Shown here: positions 8,609-17,280 of the stretch, piece by piece
Layout of the letters: each line of letters begins with the position of its first letter
Numbering within the stretch: the stretch's first letter is position 1
Assembly (NCBI RefSeq): GCF_001641635.1
Contig: NZ_LUUB01000090.1
Location: 58,776 to 108,417, forward strand
Source of the DNA: Bradyrhizobium centrolobii
GTDB lineage: Bacteria > Pseudomonadota > Alphaproteobacteria > Rhizobiales > Xanthobacteraceae
Reading direction: 5' to 3'
Length of the DNA stretch: 49,642 nt
Made by a program: the position numbers and the translations under genes
Notes under the pieces: model-generated
Database searches by the model: none
Told to the model about the DNA's origin: nothing
The model's input: the letters and a program-made list of their open reading frames with translations, nothing else

Positions 8609-10653
8609 GTCTTGCCTCCGGTAGTGCCTTCCGCTGCCAGCGTGCGCGGCAGCGTGATGATGAACTCGGTAAATACACCGGGCTCGGTATTCACGTCGAT
8701 CGTTCCGCCATGCTGCTTCACGACGATGTCATGACTCATGGAAAGGCCAAGCCCGGTGCCCTCGCCGGCCGGCTTGGTGGTGAAGAAAGGATTGAACATC
8801 TTCTCCTTCACCTCGGGCGGAATCCCGGTGCCGTTGTCGCGGATCCGGATCTCGACCCCGCTGCCGAGATTCCTGGTCGTCGCGCTCAAGGTCGGCTCGA
8901 AGCCGTCCCCGGCGCTCTCCTTGCGTTTGGCAGCAGCATAGAATCCATTCGAGATCAGATTGAGCAGGACGCGCGTGATCTCCTGCGGATAGATGTCGAC
9001 CGCACTGGCCGCCGGATTCAGATCGCGCTTCAGCGTGACGTTGAAGCTCGGCTTTTCGGCGCGCGCGCCGTGATAGGCCAGATTGAGGCTCTCCTCGACG
9101 ATCGCGTTGATGTCGACGAGACGATGCTCGCCCGAGCCTTCGCGCGAATGCAACAGCATATTCCTGACGATGGAATCGGCGCGCTTGCCGTGCTGCACGA
9201 CCTTATCGAGATTGCTCTTGAGCATGCGGGTCAGCTCGTCGACGTCCTCCCTCGTCTTGCCGTCCAGCGAAGCCGATCGCAGGGCCTCGTTGAGCTCATC
9301 GATCAGCTCCGTCGACACCGAGGAGAAGTTATTGACGAAGTTGAGCGGGTTCTTGATCTCGTGGGCAATGCCAGCGGTGAGCTGGCCGAGCGAGGCGAGC
9401 TTCTCGGTCTGGATCAGGCGGTCCTGTGCGGCGCGCAAATCGTTGAGGGACTGGCTGAGTTCGGCCGTCCGTTGCGCGACTTTCTTTTCCAAGTCGGCAT
9501 AGGATTCCTGCAAACGCGCGCCCATGTCGTTGAACTGGTCGGCGAGCCCTTCGAGCTCGTCGCCGGTCCTGATCGAGATGCGCTGGGAGAAATCGCCGCC
9601 GCCGATGCGCTCGGCGCCGCTGCGCAGCGCCTGGATCGGGCCGACCATGCGGCGCGCGAGAAAGATCCCGGCGAGCACGGCGAAGATCGACGCCACGAGC
9701 AGCACGATCGCGAGCCGCTCCAACGAGGCATGGAGGGCTGCATAGGCCTCCTCGACCGGCAGCTCGACGAACATGGTCCAGCCGAGCGGCGCGATCGGCG
9801 CCGACGCCGTCAGAACCTTCTGTCCCTGGATGTTGGTCGCTTCCTGAAGCGAATCCGGCGTGACGCCGCCGCCGGCTTGCGCAGCGCGCACCTGCGCGAG
9901 CCCCGACATGTCGGTGTTGCGCAGAACGAGGCTGATATCGGGATGCGCGATCAGGCGCCCCTCCGGACCGACCACATAGGCATGGCCGTGCTCGCCGACC
10001 TTGATCTGCGAGACCACGTCCCAGATCAGCTTGAGATTCACCTCCGCGATGCTGACGCCGGCATCCTTGCGCGCGCCGGCCAGCGCCAGCGTCATGTAGG
10101 GCTCGGACTCCCGGCGAAAATAGACCGGCCCGTAATAGACCTTGTGGGCGACGGCCTCGGTGAATTTCGGATCGATCGAGAGATCCACCCCGCTGTCGAT
10201 CGCGTCCATCGCGAGCCGCGAGACGCGCAGGCGCTCCTTGCCGGTCGCATCCACCTGGGCGAGCTCGGTGATGGCGGGTACCTGGCGAAGGAGCCGCAGC
10301 GCATCGAACCGGCGCTGCTCGATCGAGCCCGCCGACCACGGCAGCTGGATGGTCCAGCCAAGCTGGCTCTCGATCTCCTTGACGAACTGGCCGATCTTGG
10401 CCGCCGCCGCCTCGGCCTGCTCGTGCTGCACCCGGATCAGCGATGCCTTGTGCTCGCGATAATAGAAGAAGACCTCGAAGAGGCCGTTGGCGAGCAGCGC
10501 GATGGCGACGACGGCCACGAACAGCGCGACATATTTGGTGAACAGCCGCGTGCGGATCCCCGGCCGCGGTCCGGCCTCCGAACCGACGCCGTCCGGCGCT
10601 GCACTGGGCAGCGTCCGGGCCTGCGGGGTGTCGGGATGGAGGGAAATGCTCAT
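8605..10653 (-). CDS. Membrane sensor histidine kinase (CACHE-HAMP-HisKA-HATPase)
   Basis: Protein of 682 residues. The first membrane helix is near residues 41-65 (YVALFVAVVAIALLANGLF), then a large periplasmic double-CACHE-like ligand region (about 65-310), a second helix (about 315-338), HAMP (338-390), a coiled linker (KKVAQRTAELSQSLNDLRAA), and HisKA with phospho-acceptor His near 432 in GIAHEIKNPLNFVNNFS. The ATPase domain follows, with N-box NLISNGFYAA near 566, RDNGTGIP and GTGLGLSMSHDIV. The ATG at 10653 is chosen because the upstream extension is Arg-rich and precedes no domain. This HEIKNPLNFVNN type often accompanies receiver-cyclases, and here it is the first gene of that operon. 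The ligand is probably a small organic molecule, unknown. Confidence 0.92.
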   Translation of the reverse strand: MSISLHPDTPQARTLPSAAPDGVGSEAGPRPGIRTRLFTKYVALFVAVVAIALLANGLFEVFFYYREHKASLIRVQHEQAEAAAAKIGQFVKEIESQLGWTIQLPWSAGSIEQRRFDALRLLRQVPAITELAQVDATGKERLRVSRLAMDAIDSGVDLSIDPKFTEAVAHKVYYGPVYFRRESEPYMTLALAGARKDAGVSIAEVNLKLIWDVVSQIKVGEHGHAYVVGPEGRLIAHPDISLVLRNTDMSGLAQVRAAQAGGGVTPDSLQEATNIQGQKVLTASAPIAPLGWTMFVELPVEEAYAALHASLERLAIVLLVASIFAVLAGIFLARRMVGPIQALRSGAERIGGGDFSQRISIRTGDELEGLADQFNDMGARLQESYADLEKKVAQRTAELSQSLNDLRAAQDRLIQTEKLASLGQLTAGIAHEIKNPLNFVNNFSSVSTELIDELNEALRSASLDGKTREDVDELTRMLKSNLDKVVQHGKRADSIVRNMLLHSREGSGEHRLVDINAIVEESLNLAYHGARAEKPSFNVTLKRDLNPAASAVDIYPQEITRVLLNLISNGFYAAAKRKESAGDGFEPTLSATTRNLGSGVEIRIRDNGTGIPPEVKEKMFNPFFTTKPAGEGTGLGLSMSHDIVVKQHGGTIDVNTEPGVFTEFIITLPRTLAAEGTTGGKT

Positions 10654-10755
10654 CCCGGCAAACCTAGCAAGAAGGCCGGACCTTGTCTCTCGCAGGCGCG
10701 GGAAAAGACGTCCAACGCGGGGCACCGCGGAATCACCCCTGCTGCCGACCACAGA

Positions 10756-10793
10756 AAAAGGGCGGCAACGGTGTCAGCCGATGCCGCCCTTTT
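10756..10793 (-). terminator. Rho-independent terminator of the RND efflux operon
   Basis: Perfect 12-base arms (AAAAGGGCGGCA and TGCCGCCCTTTT) enclose a 14-base loop, and on the minus strand the stem ends in a run of five T. It lies 20 bases after the RND pump stop at 10814. The A-run on the other side gives a T-run only on the minus strand reading, so it mainly serves the minus-strand transcript and shields the kinase operon downstream from read-through. Confidence 0.85.
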
Positions 10794-10813
10794 GGTTCAG
10801 TTGGCCTTCTGTG

Positions 10814-13800
10814 TCAGGTCGGCCGCAGCGCCTTGGAGCCGAGGTCCATGGCCTCGATCTGCTTGTTGCGCTCCGATTCGGCCTCCTTGCTGTGATCGGT
10901 CGCCAGCACGACGTAGACCGCCGGCAGCACGAACAGCGTGAACAGCGTGCCGATCGACATACCGGCCACGACCACGAGGCCGATCGAGAAGCGGCTGGCC
11001 GCGCCGGCGCCGGTCGCCGTCAGCAGCGGGATCAGGCCGGTGACCATCGCCGCCGTCGTCATCAGGATCGGACGCAAGCGGATGCGGGCCGACATTTCGA
11101 TCGCCGAGCGGCGGTCGAGCCGTTCCCTGATCTGGAGCTCGTTGGCGAACTCCACCATCAGGATGCCGTGCTTGGTGATCAGGCCGACCAGGGTGAGCAG
11201 ACCGACCTGGGTGTAGATGTTCATGGTCGCGACGCCGAAGAACAGCGGGATCAGGGCGCCGACGATCGCCATCGGCACCGAGATCATGATCACCAGCGGG
11301 TCACGCAAGCTCTCGAACTGCGCCGCCAGCACCAGGAAGATGATGATCAGCGCGAAACCGAAGGTGATCGCGAGCTGGTTGCCTTCCTGCACGTACTGCC
11401 TGCTGTCGGCGAGATAGTCGTGGCTGAAGCCCTGCGGCAGCTTCTTGGCTTCGCTTTCGAGGAAGTCCACCGCCTGACCGATGGTCACGCCAGGCATCGG
11501 CACGGCCGAGAACGTCGCCGAATTGAGCTGATTGTAGTGCGTCAGCGAATTCGGGTCGGTGGTGGTCTGGATCGAGACCACGGTCGACAGAGGGAGCTGC
11601 GCACCCGTGTTGGTGGTTACATAATAGCCACCGAGCGATTCCGGCGAGAGCCGCTTGCCACGGGGCACCTGCGGGATCACCTGGTAGGAGCGGCCCTCCA
11701 GATTGAAGCGATTGATGTAGTTGCCGCCGAGCAGCACCGCCAGCGTGCTGCCGAGGTTCTGCATGTTGACGCCGAGGTCCTGAGCCTTGGTGCGATCGAT
11801 CGTCACCTTCACGTTCGGCTGGTTGAAGGCAAGATCGCTGTCGGAGACGATGAACATGCCGCTCTTGCGCGCAGCGTCCTTCAGCTTCTCCATCTGCTCA
11901 TAGACGGTCTGGAATCCCGCGGTGGAGTTGATAACCATCTGCACCGGCAGGCCGCCTGGCCCGCCCGGCAGCGGCGGCAGGTTGAAGGCGAACGCCTGCA
12001 CGCCCTCGATCTTGGACAGCTCCGCCTGCACCAGCGGCTTCAGCGCGATCGACGACCGCTTGCGCTCGTCCCACGGCTTCAGCAGCATGCCGGCAATGCC
12101 GCCCTGCGGGCCGTTGATGCCGTTCAGCACGAAGCGCAGATCGGTCTCGGAGAATTTCTGGAATTCCTTGTCGAGCTTGTCGCCATAGAAATCGAGATAG
12201 TCGATGTTGGCGTATTTCGGCGCCTTGGTCACCGCGAACACGATGCCCTGATCTTCCTCGGGCGCCAGCTCCTTCGACGTGTGCATGTACAGGAAGCCGA
12301 CGAGCCCGAGGATCGTCAGCGCGAAGAGTCCCGTCACCGCCTTGTAGTCGAGCGAGCGGTCGAGCTTGCGGCCGTACCAGCGCGTTACTGCGCCGAACAC
12401 CTTGTTGACGAGCTTGGCGAAGCGGCCTTCTTCGGTGTTCTTCAGCAGCACCGAGCACATCATCGGCGACAGCGTCAGCGCGATCACGCCGGATACAATC
12501 ACCGAGCCGGCGAGCGTGAAGGCAAACTCGCGGAACAGCGAGCCGGTGAGGCCGCCGAGGAAGCCGATCGGCGCGTACACCGCGGCGAGCGTGATGGTCA
12601 TGGAGATGACGGGACCGACGATCTCACGCGCGCCTTGCAGCGCCGCCTGGACCGGCGTCTTGCCCTCCTCCAGATGGCGGTGGATGTTCTCCACCACGAC
12701 GATGGCGTCGTCGACCACGAGGCCGATCGCGAGCACCATCGCAAGCAGGGTCAGCAGGTTGAAGCTGAAGCCCAGCGCCAGCATCAGCGTGCAGACGCCG
12801 ATCATGGACAGCGGAATGGTGACGACGGGAATGATGACCGAGCGGAGCGAGGCCAGGAACAGGAAGATCACCACGATGACGATGATCACGGCTTCGCCCA
12901 GCGTCTTCTCGACCTCGTCGATCGACGACTGGATGAACTTGGTCGAGTCGTAGGCGACCTTCATCTTCATCGACGGCGGCAGGTTGCGCTCGAGCTCGGG
13001 GAACAGCGCGCGCACGCCCTTGACCAGCGTCAGCGGGTTGCCTTGCGGGGTTGCCTGCACGCCGATGAAGATCGCGTGCTCGCCGTTGAAGGCGACGCTC
13101 GCGTCCGTGCTCTGCGCGGCAAGTTCGACGGTTGCGATGTCCTCCATGCGCACGAAGCCGCCGTCCTTGGCCTTGACGATCATCTTCTTGAACTGGTTGA
13201 CGTCGGTGAGACCCGTATTCGTCGAGACGTTCGAGACGATGAGAAAGCCTTTGGTCTGGCCCGCCGCAGACTGGAAGTTGTTCGCGGTGATCGCAGCCGC
13301 AACATCGGCCGGCGACACGTTGCGGCCGGCCATCTTCACGGGATCAAGCCACAGCCGCATCGCGAAGGTCTGGCCGCCGAGAATGTCAGCGGAGGCGACG
13401 CCGTCGACGGTCGACAGCACCGGCTGCACCACGCGCGTCAGATAGTCCGAGATCGCCGAGCCCGACAGTTCCTCGGACGAGAAGCCGAGATACATCACGG
13501 CCGTGGTCTGGCCCGTGGTCTTGGTGACGATCGGGTCGTTGGATTCCTTCGGGATCAGGTACTTGACCGAGTTGGTCTTGGCGAGCACCTCGGTGAGCGC
13601 CTGGTTCGGGTCGAAATTGAGCTTGATGTAGACCTGGATCGTCGAGGTGCCGAGCACCGAGGACGAGGTGATGTAGTCGACGCCTTCGGCGGAGGCGACC
13701 GCCTGCTCGATCGGCGTGGTGATGAAGCCCTGGATCAGGTCCGCGGACGCACCGGGATAGACGGTCGTGATGTTGATGACCGTGTTCGAAAGCTTCGGAT

Positions 13801-13909
13801 ATTGCCGGATCGGCAGCACCATCGCTGCGCGCAGACCGATCAGCAGGATCAGCAGGCTGACGACGACCGATAGAACCGGGCGCTTGATGAAAATATCGGT
13901 AAAGGCCAT
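10814..13909 (-). CDS. RND multidrug efflux permease (AcrB/MexB superfamily, HAE1)
   Basis: Inner-membrane proton-driven pump of 1031 residues, usual length for the family. It begins with the typical cytoplasmic end and first helix (FIKRPVLSVVVSLLILLIG). The porter domain follows, then the TM4 proton-relay pair in GLVVDDAIVVVENIHRH near residue 400, the second porter half (for example PGGPGGLPVQMVI) and the last helices with LMTTAAMVTGLIPLL. It would sit in a tripartite complex with the adaptor encoded just upstream (13978-15171); no outer-membrane TolC-type gene is next to it. The TetR gene at the head of the operon probably represses it. The terminator at 10756-10793 ends the unit. Confidence 0.95.
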   Translation of the reverse strand: MAFTDIFIKRPVLSVVVSLLILLIGLRAAMVLPIRQYPKLSNTVINITTVYPGASADLIQGFITTPIEQAVASAEGVDYITSSSVLGTSTIQVYIKLNFDPNQALTEVLAKTNSVKYLIPKESNDPIVTKTTGQTTAVMYLGFSSEELSGSAISDYLTRVVQPVLSTVDGVASADILGGQTFAMRLWLDPVKMAGRNVSPADVAAAITANNFQSAAGQTKGFLIVSNVSTNTGLTDVNQFKKMIVKAKDGGFVRMEDIATVELAAQSTDASVAFNGEHAIFIGVQATPQGNPLTLVKGVRALFPELERNLPPSMKMKVAYDSTKFIQSSIDEVEKTLGEAVIIVIVVIFLFLASLRSVIIPVVTIPLSMIGVCTLMLALGFSFNLLTLLAMVLAIGLVVDDAIVVVENIHRHLEEGKTPVQAALQGAREIVGPVISMTITLAAVYAPIGFLGGLTGSLFREFAFTLAGSVIVSGVIALTLSPMMCSVLLKNTEEGRFAKLVNKVFGAVTRWYGRKLDRSLDYKAVTGLFALTILGLVGFLYMHTSKELAPEEDQGIVFAVTKAPKYANIDYLDFYGDKLDKEFQKFSETDLRFVLNGINGPQGGIAGMLLKPWDERKRSSIALKPLVQAELSKIEGVQAFAFNLPPLPGGPGGLPVQMVINSTAGFQTVYEQMEKLKDAARKSGMFIVSDSDLAFNQPNVKVTIDRTKAQDLGVNMQNLGSTLAVLLGGNYINRFNLEGRSYQVIPQVPRGKRLSPESLGGYYVTTNTGAQLPLSTVVSIQTTTDPNSLTHYNQLNSATFSAVPMPGVTIGQAVDFLESEAKKLPQGFSHDYLADSRQYVQEGNQLAITFGFALIIIFLVLAAQFESLRDPLVIMISVPMAIVGALIPLFFGVATMNIYTQVGLLTLVGLITKHGILMVEFANELQIRERLDRRSAIEMSARIRLRPILMTTAAMVTGLIPLLTATGAGAASRFSIGLVVVAGMSIGTLFTLFVLPAVYVVLATDHSKEAESERNKQIEAMDLGSKALRPT

Positions 13910-13940
13910 CGCGGCGATCTCGATTTCTTTGTCTCAAGAA

Positions 13941-13967
13941 GCATGATCCGGCCGGGCCGGATCATGC
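13941..13967. repeat. Perfect hairpin between the adaptor and pump genes
   Basis: A 27-base perfect palindrome, GCATGATCCGGCC, one G, then its exact reverse complement. It sits in the 68-base gap inside the efflux operon, 32 bases before the pump start codon. It lacks a T-run, so it is not a good intrinsic terminator. The GCATGATCCGG core is also found in intergenic repeats of related genomes, so it may be a reduced copy that now acts as an RNA stem. Confidence 0.8.
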
Positions 13968-13977
13968 GAATGTAATG

Positions 13978-15171
13978 TCAGTAGCGCGGCGGCTGCGCCG
14001 GGATCGGCGGCGGCGGGTCGGTCGAAATCGACACCGCGGCACCCGATTGCAGCTTGAGCTGGCCGACGGCGACGACCTTGTCACCCGCCTTCACGCCCTT
14101 GAGGATCTCAACACGGCCATCGCCCCGATTGCCGGTCTGCACGAAGGTGCGGACCGCGCTCAGGCTGGTCTTGCCGTCCTCTTCCTTCTTCTCGGTGATC
14201 ACGAACACCGCGTCGCCATAGAGCGTGTAGTCGACCGCCGTCTCCGGCACGGTGATCACCGCCGGCTTGTCCGGCAGCACGACCGTGGTGGTCACGAACA
14301 TGCCGGGCTTCAGGATCTTCTCCGGATTGGCGATCGTCGCCTGCACCCGAATGTTGCGGGTGTCGGTCGAGATCTGCGGCTCGATCGTCGTGATCTTGCC
14401 GTCGAAGGTGCGGCCTGGATAGGCGTCGACCCTCAACCGGACGGGCTGGCCGACCTTGAGATTGCCCGAGTCCTTTTCCGTCACCGTGAAGTTGGCCCAC
14501 AGCTCCGACAGATCGGTCAGCGAGACGATGGCCGTGCCAGCGGTCAGATACTGTCCGACCTCGACCTTGCGGACGCCGAGATCGCCGGAGAACGGCGCGC
14601 GCACCAGCTTCTGCGAGATCAGCGCCTCGGTTTTGGCGATGCCGGCCAGCGCCTGGTCGTAGGCGGCCTGAGCGGAATCGACAGTCGCCTGCGGACCGAA
14701 CTGGCGCGACGCCAGCTGCTTGGCACGGTCGAGCGAAAGCTGCGCGACGGTCGCCTGCGCCTTGAAGTTGGCGAGGTCACCCTGCTCCGGTGCATCGAAC
14801 AGCTGCACCAGCGGCATGCCTTCCTCGACATGCGCGCCCGGCTCGAACTTGATCTCGGTGACGCGGCCGTTGACGTCAGCAGTGACGTTGACCTGGTGCA
14901 CGGCGGCGAGTTCGCCCACCGCGGTCAACAGATTCGGCACCACCTCTGACTTCGCCTCCGCCGCGCTGACGGCGACCGGCGGCGGCTTGTTGTTGGCGAA
15001 GAACTGCTTGATCATCTGGCCCCGGAACGAGTTGAACCAGACGAGGCCACCGACCAGCGCGCCCAGCAGCACGCCGACGATGAGAAACCAGCGCACCGGC
15101 TTGACCGGACGCTTGGCAGCCTTGTTGTCGATCGGTTCGCCCGAAATCTTGTGTTCGGCTACGATGTTCAT
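13978..15171 (-). CDS. RND efflux periplasmic adaptor (membrane fusion protein)
   Basis: Adaptor of 397 residues that links the inner-membrane pump to an outer-membrane channel. It has a single N-terminal membrane anchor (WFLIVGVLLGALVGGLVWF, residues 30-48). Barrel-sandwich lipoyl halves follow (VTADVNGRVTEIKFEPGAHV and VRAPFSGDLGVRKVEVGQYL) flanking an alpha-hairpin, then a beta-barrel and membrane-proximal domain (AVGQLKLQSGAAV). The ATG at 15171 is only one base after the TetR stop codon; an in-frame extension upstream lies inside tetR and is not preferred. There is no lipobox cysteine, so it is anchored by the helix. Substrate range is unknown. Confidence 0.94.
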   Translation of the reverse strand: MNIVAEHKISGEPIDNKAAKRPVKPVRWFLIVGVLLGALVGGLVWFNSFRGQMIKQFFANNKPPPVAVSAAEAKSEVVPNLLTAVGELAAVHQVNVTADVNGRVTEIKFEPGAHVEEGMPLVQLFDAPEQGDLANFKAQATVAQLSLDRAKQLASRQFGPQATVDSAQAAYDQALAGIAKTEALISQKLVRAPFSGDLGVRKVEVGQYLTAGTAIVSLTDLSELWANFTVTEKDSGNLKVGQPVRLRVDAYPGRTFDGKITTIEPQISTDTRNIRVQATIANPEKILKPGMFVTTTVVLPDKPAVITVPETAVDYTLYGDAVFVITEKKEEDGKTSLSAVRTFVQTGNRGDGRVEILKGVKAGDKVVAVGQLKLQSGAAVSISTDPPPPIPAQPPRY

Positions 15172-15172
15172 G

Positions 15173-15874
15173 TCATGCACTTTCTGCAATCGCCGTCTTG
15201 CCGGCACCCGGCGCCAATGCGCGGTCCAGATGCGAAGCAATTGCGGCGTCGTTAAGTCCTATACCCCTCAGGAGAAACTCACAGAGCTGCCGTTCGAGAT
15301 CGTTCGCCTTGCCGTAAGCGAGACAGGGCGTGGCCGGCAGCCTGGTCAGCGCAGCCGTCATCACCGAATGATGCGCAAACCAGAACAGGTTGAGCGGCTC
15401 GCCGGCGAAAGGCCGTGCGTCGCCTGCGGCAACTGCACGCTCGAGCGAGGCGACGAAGACCGTTCCGATCAGCTTCTCGATCTTGGCATATAGCAGGCGA
15501 GCGAATTCGCCATCATCCAGGTGACTCGTGGCCATCAGTCGCAGGCGCTGCGCCTCCTCCTGGTCGGGGCCGTCGGCAATCTCGAGGAAATGCTGGACCA
15601 TGCCGCGGATCAGCTCGACCAGGGCAGCGGTCGACGGCTCCCGCTCGAGCAGCTCCATCAGCGCCGGATCGGCCTCGCATTCGTCGCTCAGGATTTCGGC
15701 ATAGAGCGCCGCCTTGGAGGGGAAATGCTTGAACAACAGCGCTTCGGAAATGGCAGCAGCGGCCGCCACGCTCTTCGTCGTGGTGCCGTTATAGCCGTGA
15801 CGGGCAAAGCAACGTTTGGCTGCGCCGAGGATCAACTGACGCCTCAGGTCGCTCGTCATGCGTAATGAGCTCAT
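15173..15874 (-). CDS. TetR-family repressor of the RND efflux operon
   Basis: DNA-binding regulator of about 233 residues with an N-terminal TetR helix-turn-helix (ILGAAKRCFARHGYNGTTTK, then AISEALLFKHFPSKAAL, residues 12-60) and an all-helical ligand-binding C-terminal part. It is the first gene of the tetR-adaptor-pump operon, so it likely represses itself and the pump, released by a transported compound. The start is either the ATG at 15874 or the one at 15859; neither has a good ribosome binding site. Because the palindromic operator lies 4 bases upstream of 15874, a nearly leaderless message is possible and 15859 is a real alternative. Confidence 0.9.
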   Translation of the reverse strand: MSSLRMTSDLRRQLILGAAKRCFARHGYNGTTTKSVAAAAAISEALLFKHFPSKAALYAEILSDECEADPALMELLEREPSTAALVELIRGMVQHFLEIADGPDQEEAQRLRLMATSHLDDGEFARLLYAKIEKLIGTVFVASLERAVAAGDARPFAGEPLNLFWFAHHSVMTAALTRLPATPCLAYGKANDLERQLCEFLLRGIGLNDAAIASHLDRALAPGAGKTAIAESA

Positions 15875-15878
15875 GCTA

Positions 15879-15894
15879 GTGAGTAACCACTCAC
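15879..15894. promoter_or_regulatory. Palindromic operator of the TetR/RND operon
   Basis: Perfect inverted repeat GTGAGT-AACC-ACTCAC directly 5-prime of the tetR start. Size, symmetry and position fit a TetR-family autoregulatory site; no second copy was seen in the window. Binding is inferred. Confidence 0.65.
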
Positions 15895-16031
15895 CCACGC
15901 AAAAGTCAAGCCAAATGCTGCGACGCAACCTAAATGGGTTGTAGATTCAATGGAAAATTTGCCCGACGGCCATCGCCCGCCGACACGGCAGGGCCGGCAG
16001 GTCCTCTTCGGGGCAGATTGATTCGAGAGGG

Positions 16032-16622
16032 CTAGATCGGCTGGAAGCCGAGGTCGCCGCGGATCCGGTTGACGATGTAGGTCCCGTCCCGGCTTGGCAA
16101 AATCCGCTCAACGTTGGCGCTGTCGATCTTCACATTGGCAAATTTCGGTCCGGCGGAGACATCATGGACGGCTCTCGCAAGGGCCTCCACCTCGGCCATG
16201 GTCGAGATCGCCCGGCTGTCCGGGATGCCGCAGGCCCTGGCGACGCCGACGAGGTCGGCGGCCGCGGAGGTGTGGCTGGTCTGGCCGCCGGTCTCGCCAT
16301 AGCACTCGTTGTCGAGCACCACGATCGAAAGGTTGGACGGCTTCTGGAGGCCGATGGTGGCAAGGCTGCCCATGCCCATCAGCATCTCGCCGTCGCCGGT
16401 GATCACCAGGACCGGCAGTTTCGGCTGCGCCAGCGCGAGCCCGAGCCCGATCATCGCTGCGCCGCCCATGCCGCCCCACAGGTAGAAGTTGCGCGCGTGA
16501 TCGCCTGCGGCGGTGATGTCGTTGGTGGAGGCCCCCAGGCCGCCGATCGCAACGACATCCTTGCGGTTGGCAAGCAGCGCGGACACCACCTGGCGGCGGT
16601 CAAGAAGATTGGCCTTGCTCAT
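16032..16622 (-). CDS. Thiamine-diphosphate decarboxylase, beta subunit (sulfopyruvate/phosphonopyruvate decarboxylase-like)
   Basis: Protein of 196 residues corresponding to the C-terminal ThDP-binding half of a decarboxylase. The cofactor motif starts at GDGEM (residues 76-80) and ends at the metal-binding N105 in VVLDNECYGETGG; an upstream LWGGMGGAAMIGLGLALA helix is also typical. This split arrangement matches ComE of sulfopyruvate decarboxylase, and fused relatives include phosphonopyruvate decarboxylase. The start overlaps the alpha subunit stop by ATGA, so the two are coupled into one enzyme. The 2-oxoacid substrate is not decided by sequence: no coenzyme M, phosphonate or cysteate genes are next to it. 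Confidence 0.82.
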   Translation of the reverse strand: MSKANLLDRRQVVSALLANRKDVVAIGGLGASTNDITAAGDHARNFYLWGGMGGAAMIGLGLALAQPKLPVLVITGDGEMLMGMGSLATIGLQKPSNLSIVVLDNECYGETGGQTSHTSAAADLVGVARACGIPDSRAISTMAEVEALARAVHDVSAGPKFANVKIDSANVERILPSRDGTYIVNRIRGDLGFQPI

Positions 16623-17173
16623 TTGGTGAAAACCTTGGCGCCGATCAGGCGCTGCGACAACAGGACGGCGGTCGGCGTGAGGGCATTATAGGCCTGCGCG
16701 GCGGCGGCTTCGAGCACCGCCGGCACTTCGGCCGCGTTCGAGGCCCGCAGCACCTTGACGCCCGAAAGTTCGAAGACGCCCTGCGTGGTCGATCCCATCG
16801 GCACCTGCCATGGATTGAACTCGCCCCACTCGCCACGCATGGTCACGAGCGTGAGGAACGGGAAGCGCAGGATCGGGATCAGCGACAGCATGTTGATGCA
16901 GTTGCCGACCCCGCTCGACTGCATCAGCAGCGCGCCGCGCTGTCCGCCGGCCCAGGCGCCGGCCAGCAGCGCCACGCCCTCCTCCTCCGTCGTCAGCGGA
17001 ATGCCACGCATCGTGGACGAGGCCAGCACGCGCTGGATCAGCTTCGAGTGGCCGGCGTCGGGCACGTAAGGCACCTGACGGACGTCGAAGCGTTGCAATG
17101 TCGCGAAAATATCGTCGGGCCAAAGAGTGCTCGATTCGGGGGCCGTGTCGGCAGCATCAGCGCGGGCGTGCAT
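16619..17173 (-). CDS. Thiamine-diphosphate decarboxylase, alpha subunit (pyrimidine-binding half)
   Basis: Protein of 184 residues, the N-terminal partner of the ThDP enzyme. The conserved Glu that activates the cofactor is in the cluster LTTEEEGVALLAGAWAGGQR, followed by LLMQSSGVGNCINML, a pattern shared with ComD and phosphonopyruvate decarboxylases. The ATG at 17173 is chosen for the AGGA 3 bases upstream; the longer reading upstream is Arg-rich and crosses the promoter region. It leads the two-gene operon and is divergent from the P450 gene across 107 bases. Confidence 0.82.
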   Translation of the reverse strand: MHARADAADTAPESSTLWPDDIFATLQRFDVRQVPYVPDAGHSKLIQRVLASSTMRGIPLTTEEEGVALLAGAWAGGQRGALLMQSSGVGNCINMLSLIPILRFPFLTLVTMRGEWGEFNPWQVPMGSTTQGVFELSGVKVLRASNAAEVPAVLEAAAAQAYNALTPTAVLLSQRLIGAKVFTK

Positions 17174-17280
17174 TTTCCTGTCCGGTCGGCTAGCAAATCG
17201 TGGCACGACTGTAGACGGTGAGCCGCATCGCTCGAAAGTGCGAAAATGGCATATCGGTCTCAACCGGCGAGTATGGCGGC
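17174..17280. promoter_or_regulatory. Divergent promoter region between the ThDP decarboxylase and the P450
   Basis: The only intergenic space that can hold both promoters. It contains an 11-base palindrome TCGTG-G-CACGA at 17198-17208. No convincing -35/-10 pair was identified, and no regulator gene lies adjacent. Confidence 0.35.

Noticed and set aside
8710..10941. Plus-strand open frame of about 740 codons opposite the sensor kinase
   Set aside because: Antisense shadow of a kinase whose motifs are all in place; the composition is Arg/Asp/Leu/His-rich, with no fold or ribosome binding site.
10487..13873. Plus-strand open frame of over 1100 codons opposite the RND pump
   Set aside because: It is exactly antisense to a well-conserved pump gene and its product is an Arg/His/Glu/Gln-rich mix with no domain, which high-GC codon bias produces opposite real genes.
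17190..17220. Sigma-54 type -24/-12 promoter around TGGCACG at 17201
   Set aside because: No TTGC element at the required spacing on either strand, so the match is only half of the consensus.
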